Source of the DNA: Bimuria novae-zelandiae CBS 107.79 | Taxonomy: Eukaryota; Ascomycota; Dothideomycetes; Pleosporales; Didymosphaeriaceae | Direction: 5' to 3' | Assembly (NCBI GenBank): GCA_010015655.1 | Contig: ML976802.1 | Span: 1 to 64,000, forward strand | Length of the DNA: 64,000 nucleotides | In this document: positions 1-12,013 of the stretch, one piece after another | Layout: the number at the start of each line of letters is the position of its first letter | Position numbering within the stretch: the first letter of the stretch is position 1 | Notes under the pieces: generated by a model | Told to the model about the DNA's origin: nothing | The model's database searches: none | The model's input: only the letters and a program-made list of their open reading frames with translations | Made by a program: the position numbers and the translations under genes

Positions 1-157
1 TTACCTATTTTGAATTTTATACTACTAATTTTAAGGTATTCTATTAAAAGTGTAAGACCTTTTTTATAAGTTCCTTTTAAATACTAAAGCTATCTTTTAA
101 GACTAATATTATATAGCTCTTTAATAATTTTATAGTAATAGATAAAGGTATTATAAT

Positions 158-426
158 TGTGAGGACGGGCACAGGCTCCTGCATTAAGAGAGTAGATAAG
201 GTAGGTTGGCTCTATTTTAGCTACACTAAGATGAGGAGACTGTAGGTACACAGGCCTGCGGCGCTTTTATGCGCTGCCGCTTGGCACGGAACATCTATCT
301 ATCTAAGATAGCTATACTAGGTGCGTGGGTAGCTGCGCCCAGGCGTAAGGCAGCTGCACCCAGGCATAAGGCAGTCGCGCCTCTCACGCGAGGTTATATG
401 TCCTGCCAGTATACTAGGCTATTATA
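158..426 (-). repeat. 3' LTR of the Gypsy element (left copy)
   Basis: 269 bp, starting TGTGAGG. It aligns without gaps to the right LTR at 6531-6799. The differences I traced are all transitions (C/T or G/A), for example ending tattata where the right copy has cgtcaca. It contains short internal direct repeats of the type gcagctgcgcccaggcgt. This copy is the more mutated of the two towards its 3' edge. Confidence 0.93.
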
Positions 427-559
427 TTACCCCCCTCTAAGGTGGGCGCAGTTCTCTAAGTCTATTATATTACCTCCTTCGTGTCTTACCTTGTGCTAGT
501 ATAACTGTAGCTTTGTTATCTTCCTCTGTTATCTCTAGATAGGTGCCAGCCTTATACGC

Positions 560-3500
560 TTGTAGCCAAATGTCTAGTCGTAGTAGTAGCCCCGCTTTAT
601 CTAGGTATGCGTTATAATACTCCTTTACCTTATATAGTGCCCCAACAAAGCCTTGGGCGTTGTACCAGGTAGGGTTAAGATTATAGGTAGTTTAAGAGAC
701 TTTATATTATAAACGTCCTTAGTAGATGTGGCTATTAAGGATTTCCTCTACTTGCTATTCTAGGTTGCTATTAACCTTTATTAGCTCCTCTTCTGGCTCT
801 ATCTAACCTAGTAGTGTGTCTGTGGCAGCTTTTCGTAGGCGGTCTGTATAGAAGACATTATGCATGTGCATGTACGGCAAAAGCTTAACTTAGTAGGAGT
901 GTCCTTTTATAGCGATAATTAGGTAGGGCCCGTACATCTACTAGTCGAGCTTTTAACTAGGCTAGTTAGTTATAAAGCCTCTTAGCGTGATATAGACTTA
1001 ATTACCTACTTTAAAATCTAGCTTATATTACTTCTTATTTGCTTAACGTGCTTATTGCTCCTAGGTATGAATAATCCCTCTTTAAGCTATCTTTATAGCC
1101 CGCTTTATAGCGTTATATTAAACCTTTACGTAGTTCTGCGCTTCCTCTTGGGACATCTACTCACGGGCTATGGGCGAGGTCTTTGTCCGCTCTTCCCAGT
1201 CCTAGTAGTGTGTAGGCTAATGTCCGAACTCGATCTCGTACGGCAAGAGGCCTGTAGTCTCATAAGGCAGTATAGCCTGAGCCCAGTCCATGCAGGGCAG
1301 TAGGTCAGACTAATTATCTTAGTAGTAGTTAATAAATAGGCGAAGGCGCTGGTTAAGGTACTAGTTTATAATTTCTATATTACTATTAGTCTAAAGATAA
1401 TAAGCTATTAAGAGCTTTTACTTAACACCTATAAGTTAGTATAGCTTATTTATAAATGCTAAGATAAACTGCGGGCCTCGATTAGAGACGATAAACTTAG
1501 GTGGGCCGTACACGCGCCAGATATAGCGATAGTACATATCTATAGCCTGTTCCGCCGTGGTTATCTTATAGTAGGGTAGTAAGAAGCAGCGCTTGCTTAG
1601 GCAGTTAACTATAATAAAGGCGTTATTATACCTTTTCTTATTAGGTAGGAATAACTTAAAGTCTATTAAAACGTCCTACTATGCTCGCTCTAGTATTAGT
1701 AGTAGCTTAAGTAGTCTTAGGGTGTAGTCGTAGGGCGTATAACTCCATTAATAAGCCTTACAGGCGACGATATAGGTGTCCACGTCCTTCGCTAGATTTA
1801 GCTAGTAGTACTAATCTCTAAGTAGCTTCGCTGTCTTCCTTTTTCCTGGGTGAGTAGTAAGCTACGTAGTATAGGCGGCTTAGATTAAGTAGATACGTAG
1901 GAAGTTAACTGCTAGGACAACTAGCCAATCTTTATATAAGAGTAGATCTTAATTATTTAGCTTTTACGGTCCTTAGTTATTAGATAAAGCTTTTTCCCGC
2001 AGCTTTTATAGGCTATCGTGATTCTAGTTTACCTTAATTACCTAATTAACGAGGGCATGAGGATCCTCTATAAAGGGAGAAGCTAGAAAGGTGTCTGTTA
2101 TAGTAATCTTAAGCTCTTAGCCCTATAATCTTTAAGTAGCTAGGTTAGCGAGTTAGGTTGTAGCTTCTTGCACTATATTAACGTCTAGCTACTTAGCCTA
2201 TAAGAAGACCCTTATGCAAGCTACCTTATCCTTCTCTTTTTAAGTCTATAGTTCCTCCTGCTTGCGTGATAGCGCGTTAGCTACTACGTTAGTAATACCT
2301 AGTTAGTAGGTAAGCTTTAGGTTAAAATTAGCCACTATTATAGCCTAGTGTATCTGTCAAGAAGTGAGCTTACGCTTAGTAGAGAAGTACTCTAGCGCTT
2401 AATAGTTAATAATAGCGCTAAAGGGCTTAGTTATTTATAGACTAATAAGCTAAGATCTCTATTCTTTAAGGCTATAAATTATAGCTAGTATCTCTTTATC
2501 GTGTATATCGTAGTTTATCTGCGGGTCGCTTATTATCTTAGAATAGAAGGCTATAGGTCGCTAGAGTCTATTATCCTATAGCTAAGAGAGTACGCTAGCA
2601 ATAACACTATCGCTCGCGTCTATTTTTATACGTGTAACGCGATAGGGAGAATAGTAAGCAAGTACGTTATTTAATAGTATAAGGTCTTTAACTTGCTAAA
2701 AGGCTATAAGCTCTTGCTTTCTAAAGGCATGCCAGGCGCCCTTCTTAAAGAGCTTTATAAGTAGTCTAACAATACGTCTATAGTCCTTAAGGAAGGTTTG
2801 GTAGAAGTTACAGAAGCCTAAAAATAACTATATACTTTTAACTAATATAGGTATAGGCTAGTCCTACATAGTAGCGATCTTCTCTAGGTCCTTCTAAATG
2901 CCTTAAGTGCTAATAATAAGGCTAAGGAACTTTATTTTAGTTACTATAAACTTACTTTTCTTAATGTCTGCTTGCAAACTAGCGTTGCGGAGTCGTTTAA
3001 GCACCTGCGTAACATGCTCCTTATAGTGTAGTGGATCCTCTGAGTAGATAAGGATATTGTCCAGATATGCTGTGCAAAAGTCGTTAAGTAGGCTATATAA
3101 TACCTTATTAATATATCGCTAGAAGGTGGCAGGTCTATTACAAAGACTAAATAGGAGCACACGATACTTATAGTTACTATAGCGTGTATAAAACGTGGTT
3201 AGGTCCTCTACTTCCTTATCTAGTCGAATGCGATAAAAGGCCTGCCATACGTCTAGCTTAGTAAATATCTTAGCACGGGCGAGCCTCGTAAGGGTCTCTT
3301 AGATAAGTGGGATAGAATAGACATCTTTCTTTATAATAGCGTTAAGCTTATAATAGTTAACATAAAATCGCCACCTCCCTTTAGGCTTCTTAGTAAATAG
3401 TACTAGTAAGGCGTAGGGCGCGTTGCTGTAAGTAATAACGCCACGTTAGAGGTAGTTATTTAGGTAATCCTTAACAAGCTATAACTACTCTAGAGACATA

Positions 3501-6450
3501 CTATAAAGTAGGCTTAATATTAGTATATTATCCGTGGTTAGCTTAATGTTGTGATTAACGCTATCGCGGTGTAGAGGCAGTACGTTAAAGTTCTTTTTTA
3601 AGAAGTAAGCTAGGGTAGCGCCTGCATAGCCTAGGAATAGTAACTTCTTTATAAGAAGCTAGCGGAGTTCTTTATCTAGGTCTAGCGGGTCTATCTGGCC
3701 TAGCTCCTCTTTATAGTCTTAGATTAGCTTCTCTACTTTATAAACACTAATATAATTAATAACTATCTCTTTCTAACGCGCATTAATTATAAATACTATA
3801 GCTCTTATAATATTAATCTTAAGGCCTGCCTTAGCGAGGTCCTCGCGGGAGACAGGTTTAGGGCAAGTTAGCTACTACTCTTATAATGGCAGCGCTTAGT
3901 AGCGGAGCTACTCCTCTATCTTCGCTAGGTTCTTCTAGTAGGTACAACGCTAAGGGGATTGCTGCGATGAGTAGTAGATATACTATATAATAGCCACGTT
4001 TATAAGCTTGTCACGTTAGTTAGTATCTACCTAATGCTTAAGATTAATTCCTGTAGCTATGCCCCGCGTTGGGATGATAATGTCTTGTTTATAGTTAATC
4101 TATATTATGTCTAGCTACTTAAGTATCTACTACTTATAGTTAATCTAGACGTTAGCTTCCTCGAGAAGCTTGCGGCCGACTATAAAGTTATGGCGACTAG
4201 TGTCGCAGGGTATAAAGTGAGTAGTAAGGCAGTGGCCGTCTAGTACCAGGTTAGCTTAGAAGTGCTTATTCACCTGCCTGTTTAGTTAACTATTATATCT
4301 AGCTAGGGGAATAGCTTCTATGCTTTTAATAGATACCTTAAGTCCCTTCTTAATTATGCGGAGGTGTTTAAGGTAGACTAGGACGTAGCTACCTGCGCCT
4401 ATATTAATAAGAGCCTTTAACCTAATCGCTAGCCCGTTCGTTAAGATGCGGCAGGGCAGAGTAAAAGCACTTTCGCTAAATAAGAGGTCTCGTATGCTAG
4501 TAGCTCCTATAGGATTCTCTAGGAAGGAGACTTCCCCTAGAGTAATACTTTTCCTAATTCCTTGTTAGAAGAGAGGAAGCCTCTATCCTTAGTCTTATAG
4601 TATACTTCTTTGTTAGCTTATGGTGCTAAATCGCTGGCCTCTAACGCTTTCTAATTAATAGGGCTATTTAGGTAGTCTTAAGTAATATATCTTAACTTTT
4701 TATAATAGTAGTAGGTAAGCTAGTTACCTAAAGCTATAGTAGTAGCGCGCGTTAGCTATATGCGAGTAAGGGGCTGCGCTAGTATTAAAGCGTACTTGCG
4801 AGACCTAGTGGCTAAGGTAAGAGTAGCCTTCTTTTAAGATTCTTATTCGGCGCGCGCTATAACCTAGGAGTCTATAATTACTACCTCTCGTGCGAGGTCG
4901 CGGGCGATGTTAATAAACTTAGAGTAATTATTCTTAAGGCGACGAATATTACGGCCTATATCTATATAGAGTTAATCTATAAGCTTCTTATAAAACTCTT
5001 TAACTTATTAGTTAGCAGGTAGCTTGCGCTGCGTTGTAAGATAAAAGAAGTCTACTTAGAAGCTAGTAAACTTAGCTATAAAGCGGAGGCGTAGTTAGAT
5101 AAATGCCTAACAGGCCTTCTTCTCCTTATATGGGTCGCCAAAAGCTTGCTTTATTATATCTATTATAAATTCGCTATTAATGCGTTCGCCACTATTTCAT
5201 AGAGCTCTAATTAAAGTTATAAGTTAGTTACGGGCGGGATCCTCTATGCGTGTAGTTATATATGCTGCAATACGCTCTTAAGTATCCTCTAAAGTCTCTC
5301 CTATAAACTAATCGCGATTAGACCAAAGTTTATTCTCTATATAGGCCCTCTAGTGCTTAAAGGTCGTAGTTATCTTGCCGTCTAAGAGTAGTAGAGGGTC
5401 TAGGAACTTAATTAAGCGCTAGCTTGCGCCTAAAAAGCGTGTATATAGACAAGTAATAAGCTTAAATAGTAATAAGCGCGAAAAACATAAGTTATTAGGC
5501 TTACTAGACTTAGAGCTTAGCAGGTCGTTAGCAAAGGGAACGCTCTAGCTTAAAGTCTAAAAAAGGATTTAGAATTTAGTTATACAAGATTAAGTTATTA
5601 GTATATTAAGGGTAGAGCCTACTATAGCCTGTTTAGCAAGTTAGGCTTCTAACCTGTCTATCTTTTACTACGCTTAAACGAGGGCTCCATGCAGCCCTTC
5701 GCCTTTAGCCAAGGTATTAGTAGCGATCTAGCGGTACATATGCAGTTATTATCGCTCCACACTATAAAGAAGTAGCTAGCTAACTAGCTCTATAGTAATC
5801 TTTACTAGTTCCTGCCTAAAATACTTAATCACGGCCTCTAGCGTTGTAGTAATTAGGTTATTACTAGCAAACGTGGGTAGCTAGGGAGGTTACAAGAGGT
5901 CCTTATTAATACCTTACTAGATATAAGTAAGTTTTAGGGAAGTGTCTTAATCGTGGTTTTCCTTAGTAATAGAGCTATAGCTCTGGATTTCGTGTTCTTA
6001 GTAAATAAAGGGCTTAGATAGGTCGTACGCGCTGCCCAGCATCTCCTTTTCTAGGACTAACGCTATAAATAGGTGTTTTAGTGCTATTTTATTAATACTA
6101 TAGGTAGAGTAGCTAGTTATTAGTTCTCTAGTAGGGAGAAGGCGAGCAGGTAGTGCTTAGGATAGTTAGTAAGGATAGGTTCCTCTTTTATAGAGGCTAG
6201 GGCTCTTATAGCCCTCTTTGCGTAAGTAGTAGGTTACCTATATAGCACGTTCGTTAAGTAAAGGGCAGCAGGCTAATTAGCTCTCCTAGCTAGCTATAGC
6301 ATGCTATTTTCGAACTACGTCCTTTAACTCCCTTTAAGTAGTACGTTACTTAGTAGTATTAGGACCTCTCGTTGCGGGTAATTATACTCTATAACAAACT
6401 AATAGCTTAGCATAGTTATATAATAGATCTCTTAAAGTAGTTATTGTCGA
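560..6450 (-). pseudogene. Gypsy gag-pol relic (gag, PR, RT, RNase H, integrase, chromodomain-like)
   Basis: Reading the minus strand through TAA/TAG codons gives a recognisable polyprotein. Gag-like sequence lies around 5.0-6.4 kb. A protease remnant (ALINIGAG, from a D-S/T-G active site) is near 4.39-4.42 kb. RT lies at about 2.9-3.5 kb, with YLDN where YLDD is expected (3056-3067). RNase H lies at about 2.3-2.7 kb with ANALSRK. Integrase lies at about 0.95-1.9 kb with the HHCC region and a DDE core whose second Asp reads Asn (VSNRGPQF). A chromodomain-like tail (EEILNSHI ... YNPNPTWY) lies near 0.6-0.8 kb. Boundaries are approximate. One short piece around 2944-3162 is still open. Confidence 0.85.
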
Positions 6451-6530
6451 GTCGTGCGCGCAGGCAGATCGAGTAGTTTAACTTAATATTTTATTACTAT
6501 CTCTAGCTAAGTAAAGAGATCTTAGTATAA

Positions 6531-6799
6531 TATAAGGACAGGCACAGGCTCCTGCATTAAGAGAGTAGATAAGGTAGGTTGGCTCTATTTCAGCTACACT
6601 AAGATGAGGAGACTATAGGTACACAGGCCTGCGGCGCTTTTATGCGCTGCCGCTCGGCACGGAACATCTATCTATCCAAGATAGCTACACTGGGTGCGTG
6701 GGCAGCTGCGCCCAGGCGTGAGGCAGCTACACCCAGGCGTGAGGCAGTCGCGCCTCTCACGCGAGGTCATGTGTCCTGCCGGCATGCCAGGCCGTCACA
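6531..6799 (-). repeat. 5' LTR of the Gypsy element (right copy)
   Basis: 269 bp, beginning tataagg (TGTGAGG in the other copy) and ending ccgtcaca. Immediately outside is ataat, identical to the five bases before the left LTR. The primer binding site should lie just left of 6531, but I could not match it to a tRNA end. Confidence 0.93.
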
Positions 6800-6804
6800 A
6801 TAAT

Positions 6805-7669
6805 AAATAGTTTTTAGGTAATAGATAATATCCTCGCGAGAGCTAATATGCCTACTTAAGCCTACTAGAGCTTACGCTAGTAGCTTTAGGCTATTATAAT
6901 TAAGAAGCGCCTAAGTAAGAAGGATAATACCTTTTTTTAATCTTAGTAGTATATCAGATAGTAGAGAAAAGATCTAGATATTATTAGGAAGGATTTTAAT
7001 ATTCCTTTAATAGCTAAAGGTACCTCTTTTGCCTAGTTCCTCTCTCCTTCTTGTCTTTCCCTTATTATTTCTAGTAGTTTTAAGGGTTTTCTAAGTTGCT
7101 TTTTTTAGGATTCCTTCTTAACTTCCTTTCCTAAGTAGACAGGATTACTTATACCTTCTTTTAGCCTAATTCTTAGTCTTACCTAATACTTAACTTTATT
7201 CCTTAATAATATTATTCCCGTCTTTATTTTAAATACCTTTATTTAGCTAGATTCCATAGCTTAGTAAGGTAGGCGTTATAGAGCCTCATTTAGGCCGTAA
7301 TAAAAGCTAATTTAGGGGATATCGCGGTAGAATCCTATTAAAAGTTTTTTTATTATAATTTTAATATAGCTTAGTAAACTTCTATTAATAGCCTTACGTA
7401 GTAGCTTAGTTAACATTTTACGAGGTTTTTAAGTTCTTTAAAAGTAGTTTTTTTTTACTATACTATGTATTCTACTCTCTTGCCTCTATAGGACTAATAT
7501 TTTTATATATATTAATTATACTATATTCTTCTTCCCTTTCTTTTATTATAATTGCTTTAGGCTAAGCGTTATTAGTAATTTAGCTAAAGAGGAGGTTTAA
7601 TAAGACTAACTATATCCAATTTACGTAGAACCTTAGGTACATGTTTAGCGAGATATCTAGTTCTACTAT
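6805..7669. other. AT-rich RIP-like stretch without recognisable content
   Basis: It lies between the Gypsy target duplication and a Copia LTR. The base composition resembles the neighbouring dead transposons, with frequent TA steps and TAA/TAG in all frames. A reading on the minus strand gives scattered open stretches, but I recognise no domain. It is probably the remains of another element. Confidence 0.6.
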
Positions 7670-7854
7670 TGTTAGATTGTTAGGATTATTAAGGATGGAT
7701 AATAATTGTGTGTGTGTCACCGTATAGGGTCCCATGAAGAAGTGATGTGTCTAGTAGCTAGTTAACCCTCCTATTTAAAGTTTCTATTTATACGTTATGT
7801 GTAATAGCCCCTACCCTCTTCTAGCCTAGGTTCTTTACCGCGTATAATCTAACA
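7670..7854 (-). repeat. Copia LTR with 9-bp inverted termini
   Basis: Termini tgttagatt/aatctaaca. The adjacent C-rich tract on the right marks the element interior. Only one copy is visible, so the target duplication cannot be checked. Confidence 0.75.
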
Positions 7855-8125
7855 CACCCCTTTAGCTTAGAGCAATCTATTAATTTAAGCTATATATGCT
7901 AAGGTTATAGAAAAGAAAGATTATCTAATTAATTTTAAATCTCCTCCAAAGGTGCTTTATATGCTACCTTTTAATCTCTTATCTCTACTAGTCCTAAATA
8001 GTCTAAAAAGGCTAGCTACTTATTTACTAGGAGTGCCTTTATAAGGCCATCTATAATTATATCTTTAGATCGTGTGTACTTTATATTAATTCTGCCATCC
8101 ATGACTTCCTGTTAGAGCTAACTTA
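7670..8125 (-). mobile_element. Truncated Copia element: one LTR plus the 3' end of pol
   Basis: A 185-bp LTR (7670-7854) starts tgttagatt and ends aatctaaca, a perfect 9-bp terminal inversion. It is followed by a C-rich tract (cacccctttagc), a minus-strand polypurine tract, so this is the 3' LTR of a minus-strand element. The next 260 bp resemble the end of pol just inside the Copia at 48,236, with shared words such as aaatctcct and gacttcctgt. Homology fades at about 8,125, where LINE sequence begins. No second LTR is present. Confidence 0.75.
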
Positions 8126-9716
8126 ACTTAGCTATAGAAAAAAAAGTAGTGAAATAGTTTTACAATATAGCACGATAATAGAGAAAGTCTTATTAAGATA
8201 ACTTTCTTATAAAGGATAGTAATATATAGAAAGCCGCTAGATACCTCTAGCTAGACAAAAAGACTAATTTTGGCAAAACCCCGCCTCTATCTAGGGAGGA
8301 TAAGACTATAACAAAGGGACTATAAAAGTAAGCAAAGGAGATACTCTCTATCTTTTTTCTGCTACTACTAGAAATAATTAAGGAGGAGGAGAGAGACACT
8401 AAAGAAGGTAACTACCTATACTACTACTAAACTTAAAAGAGATAAAATAGGTAGTAAATAAGGTAAAACTATAAAAAGCGTCTAGCGAAGACAGTCTATT
8501 AGCAAAAGTATAAAAATAAATATAGCTAGTAGTAAAATAGGACGTATTACGCCTGTTCTAAACGTCTATTAATAAGGGTTAACTACTAACTTAGTAGTTA
8601 AACGCTAGGATTATCCCCCTAAAAAGCCTAACAAGAATAATTATACTAAAGTAAAGACCTAATAACTAATCTTACTACTATTAATACTAAAAAAGATAAA
8701 AGAAGCGGTGCTTATAAAAAGGATATTATATATAGTAGAAGAGTATAGACTTCTCCCCATAAATTACTTTAGGGCTAAAAAGAAGCGTTTAGCTAAGCAA
8801 GCGCTACTATTACTATAAAAATATATATTAAATATAGAGGTAGCGAAAGGTGCTTAGCCTTATTAGCTTTAATATTAAAGATATATATAATAGTGTGTAT
8901 AAAGATAGGCTAATATAGAGACTACGCGCTAGAGAGATTTCTTAAATTCTAACGTATTAGGTAAACGCCTTTTACTCTAAGTAAATAGTAAATATTATAA
9001 TAAATAAATTATTTTTTAGAGAAAAGAGACCTACTATAAGTAAAGCTATTATAGGGTTTACTACTATTACCTATCCACTTATTTTTTTAACGCTAATCTT
9101 GTCTAGAGATAGATTAATAAGGATAAAGAATTAATTATATTTATAAATAACTTTAGCGCATAGGTAACAGGTTACTTAGCTATAAATAACTATAAAGGGC
9201 TCTAAAAGATTATTAGCTACGCAAGTAGCTAGGAAAAGCGGAGTAGTATAACCTTTAAGGTAGATAAAATAACGCTAATATACTTTACACAGAACAAGGG
9301 GCGGACCTACACCTAACCAATTAGAGTAAAAGCCTCTTAATTTTTAATAATATTAAGAGTACTATAAGGGTGTAGTTTTGTAGTTACTAAGGAAGTTTAG
9401 GGAGGCTTATATACGTTACGGTACAAGGGCTTTACGTACCTAAGCCTAATCCAGGTTAGAGGAGGATAGGTTAAGAGTATAATGCCTTATAGATATATTT
9501 AGTAGTTAAGAGCTTAATAGTAACGGCGGGATGTTTACAAATAATCTTATTTTATAATAAACTATAAATTAACTAACTAGGAGATTTACTAATCTATTAT
9601 AAGAAATATAATTATAGTATATTAAGTTAACTATAAAGAGTAGGAAAGGTATACAAAAATTATTAAATTATATACTATTTATTTTAGCTTTTACTATTAT
9701 TAGAATTATTATTATA
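8126..9716 (+). mobile_element. LINE (Tad-like non-LTR) reverse transcriptase remnant
   Basis: Read through stops and frameshifts, the plus strand shows the order of a fungal LINE RT. First comes an IKDIYNSVYKDRLI-like motif A near 8.87 kb. Then comes an LYLFFNANLV-like stretch near 9.08 kb. The catalytic box then reads FINNF followed by SA-VTGYL (9140-9175), where FVDDF is expected. Finally there is a SSWEKRSSITF ... ITLIYFTQNKG segment near 9.22-9.30 kb, typical of the RT C-terminal region. Ends are not defined. Heavily RIPped and inactive. Confidence 0.7.
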
Positions 9717-9717
9717 G

Positions 9718-9782
9718 TCCCGCTAAGGCCTTAAGATCCCTAAGACCCTTAAGGTCTTATAAGATCTCGCATTATGCGGGAC
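9718..9782. repeat. Short inverted repeat (gtcccgc / gcgggac)
   Basis: gtcccgc at about 9718-9724 and gcgggac at about 9776-9782 face each other, with an AAGGCCTT/AAGGTCTT-type pairing between them. It sits at the boundary between LINE and pogo remnants. It may be a transposon end or a small hairpin; function unknown. Confidence 0.4.
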
Positions 9783-9889
9783 CCTGTTACGTAACTACTA
9801 ACCTAAGCTGTCCCGCGCTTCCTTATGTTCCTCCGCCCTAGTAATTTCGCTAATAATAACCTTCTTAGCGTAATTGTCTAGTTCCTTTG

Positions 9890-10444
9890 TTCCTGTGGGG
9901 TTCGTAATCGTAACACGTTAGTCTACAAAGGAGTAAGAGGATAAGTGGTAGTAGCTTTAAAAAGTAAAAATAGTAGAGCTAAAAAAGGTAGCTAAGTTAT
10001 ATAAGGAAAAGATCTAGCAGGAAAAGCGTGCTACGCGAGAGGCAGCTAAGAAGGCGAAAAAGAAGGAGAAGGCTAAAAAGGTAGCTTAGCGCGCTGTCCA
10101 GAAGTCTGCCCGCGACGCAGAAAAGGCTCTACAATTATCCTAAAAGGGTAAGAGAAAGGTCTCTCAGCCACCCCTATAGAGTAGAAAGCGTTAGAAACGT
10201 GTTATTAATACTATAAATATTAGGGAGGCCTTAGAGGGCGCATCTACTATCCTAACCAAATCTATACGTAGCCGTCGCAATATTAAGCTTCTAGATAGAT
10301 TTAAATAGTGCAAATAAATTATAGCTATTAACTTACTACCTTATAAGAAAATTTTATAATAATATTAATTATAGGTAGTTCTATAGCCTCGTTTATTATA
10401 GAGCTGCTATGGTGTTAGGGTGCGCATTACGCGCACGGACACGT
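9890..10444 (+). mobile_element. 3' end of a Fot1/pogo-family DNA transposon
   Basis: The plus strand encodes the Lys/Arg/Ala/Glu-rich coiled-coil tail of a Fot1-type transposase (AAKKAKKKEKAKKVA, then SARDAEKAL). It matches the tail of the element at 41.3-47.9 kb. The right end (10,405-10,444, ggtgttaggg ... cggacacgt) resembles that element's terminal inverted repeat and is followed by TA (10445-10446), the expected target. The 5' part is missing or unrecognisable. This end marks the left border of the gene island. Confidence 0.7.
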
Positions 10445-10630
10445 TAGGCATGGCGCCGGTGGTTGCCTGAATGCTTCAGGCAGCCGCTAGACGTATTCAC
10501 AACATTCGTACGCACACTCACCCCATGCCCCATAACGATTCGTTTAGGGTATAAAATCCGCGTCTCTCCCCTCTGGCGGCAGACAAGATGCCTTACCTGC
10601 CCATCCATCGGCCGACGAGCATTCGCTATC

Positions 10631-12013
10631 ATGTCGTCGGATCCCACTCCTAAGCTTCTCGATCTTGCGCCGGAATTAGTCGACAACGTTATCAAGCGAG
10701 TTAGCAGTAGGAGAGACCTTTCGAACGTGCGGCTGACTTGTAAGGCGTTGGACGAGCACGCCGCTAAAGAGCTATTCAAAGACATTTATCTGTCCCCATC
10801 GGACATACAAAACTGGAACAGCATCAGCCAGGACGACACTGTTCGGCATTTACCTCGCCATGCAATCATCCACACGCAGTCGGATATCGAGCGAGACTCT
10901 AGCTGGGGCGGCGGTCGAGAGCATGAGGAGATTAACGAGGACTACGAGACCGCTCTTGCTGCATTGTCAAAATTCCCCAATCTTGACTCTGTGGAGATTG
11001 GCTTCACTCCAGAATGTATAGGTAAAGATCACGATTATTATAAGGATGTGGCCGAGGAGGTGGAACAGCGCGAGTACATGTTGGAACTCATCTTCCAAGC
11101 GATCAAGGATAGGGCGACGGACGAAAAAAACAGGACGATACGCAAGTTGACCATCGTAAATCTACAGAACTGTCCTCTTCCGGAATTCACCTCTTCCGAC
11201 CTCTTTCGCGACGTCATGGGCCAGCTGGAAGAGCTACATATAGAGATGATCCAGGAGTACAATGAGCCTGGTCCCGACCACGACTATACCAAGGTTGAAT
11301 TACAGACTTTCCCGGCGTACTTTTGCTCGCATTGGCTGAAACCGATCTCGGCGAACCTGCGGGCGCTGTCCATTTACAGCAAAACCGATAACTGGGGCCC
11401 CTTCCCCGGTTACTTCGACCCTAGTGGCATCTCCTTCCCGAAGCTCGAGACATTGGCTTTGGCCTACTACACGCTTGCGCACGACTCCGACCTCGACTGG
11501 ATCCTTGCTATTAAGTCACTACGAAAGCTCATTTTGCACAGTTGCATGATCGCCTCCTGGATACGCATCGGTAACGATAACATGCAAGTGTGGCAGCCAC
11601 CAATGCACGACTGGACCAAGATGTCAGAGGAGGAAGAGCACAGCTGGGCCGTCAGCTTCGCCTATGGTACTCAATGGAGTCAGTACCTGGACCGCATCGC
11701 AGGAGGGCTGCCAAACCTGATCGACTTCCGGTTCGACCAGTCGGGGTATCGCTCTCAACCCGGGTGTCCGTACGGGGTGAACGACCGCGACAGCTGCGGC
11801 ACTAGGATCTTCGCCCAGAGATATATCTGCTTCGATAACGGTATCTTGCCGACGCACTGGCCGGAAGCCGAGGAGGATGGGTCAATGTATTCGTGGCTCG
11901 ATGATGGGTTTCCAGTGAATAAACACGCGGAGAACTTGGAGGCGGATCAGAACAGCCTGGATAGACTGCTGGAAAAGCTAGGAAAGCGGAGGAGCTTTGA
12001 GCCGAGCGGTTAA
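10631..12013 (+). CDS. F-box-domain hypothetical protein
   Basis: 460 residues if translation starts at the ATG at 10631. The frame is open a further 56 codons upstream, almost to the transposon end, but that segment is low-quality sequence next to the repeat. Residues about 7-45 look like an F-box (LDLAPELVDNVIKRVSS, then LSNVRLTCKAL), which would bind Skp1 in an SCF ubiquitin ligase. The rest is leucine-patterned (FPKLETLALAYYTL, SLRKLILHSC) and could form LRR-like repeats for substrate binding. Intronless. It begins 187 bp from a dead pogo element, so its promoter is very short or partly transposon-derived. The substrate is unknown. Confidence 0.8.
   Translation: MSSDPTPKLLDLAPELVDNVIKRVSSRRDLSNVRLTCKALDEHAAKELFKDIYLSPSDIQNWNSISQDDTVRHLPRHAIIHTQSDIERDSSWGGGREHEEINEDYETALAALSKFPNLDSVEIGFTPECIGKDHDYYKDVAEEVEQREYMLELIFQAIKDRATDEKNRTIRKLTIVNLQNCPLPEFTSSDLFRDVMGQLEELHIEMIQEYNEPGPDHDYTKVELQTFPAYFCSHWLKPISANLRALSIYSKTDNWGPFPGYFDPSGISFPKLETLALAYYTLAHDSDLDWILAIKSLRKLILHSCMIASWIRIGNDNMQVWQPPMHDWTKMSEEEEHSWAVSFAYGTQWSQYLDRIAGGLPNLIDFRFDQSGYRSQPGCPYGVNDRDSCGTRIFAQRYICFDNGILPTHWPEAEEDGSMYSWLDDGFPVNKHAENLEADQNSLDRLLEKLGKRRSFEPSG

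Larger units (their letters stand above)
158..6799 (-). mobile_element. Complete RIP-degraded Gypsy (chromovirus-type) LTR retrotransposon
   Basis: Two 269-bp LTRs bound the element, and the 5-bp target duplication ataat flanks it exactly (153-157 and 6800-6804). The element reads on the minus strand. A polypurine tract (plus-strand ttacccccctcta, 427-439) abuts the left LTR, which is therefore the 3' LTR. On the minus strand the order is gag, protease, RT, RNase H, integrase, then a chromodomain-like tail, as expected for Gypsy/Metaviridae. CpA/TpG is nearly absent and frames are interrupted by TAA/TAG, so the copy is dead. I am sure of the boundaries. The chromovirus label rests on the C-terminal tail and is less certain. 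Confidence 0.93.
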
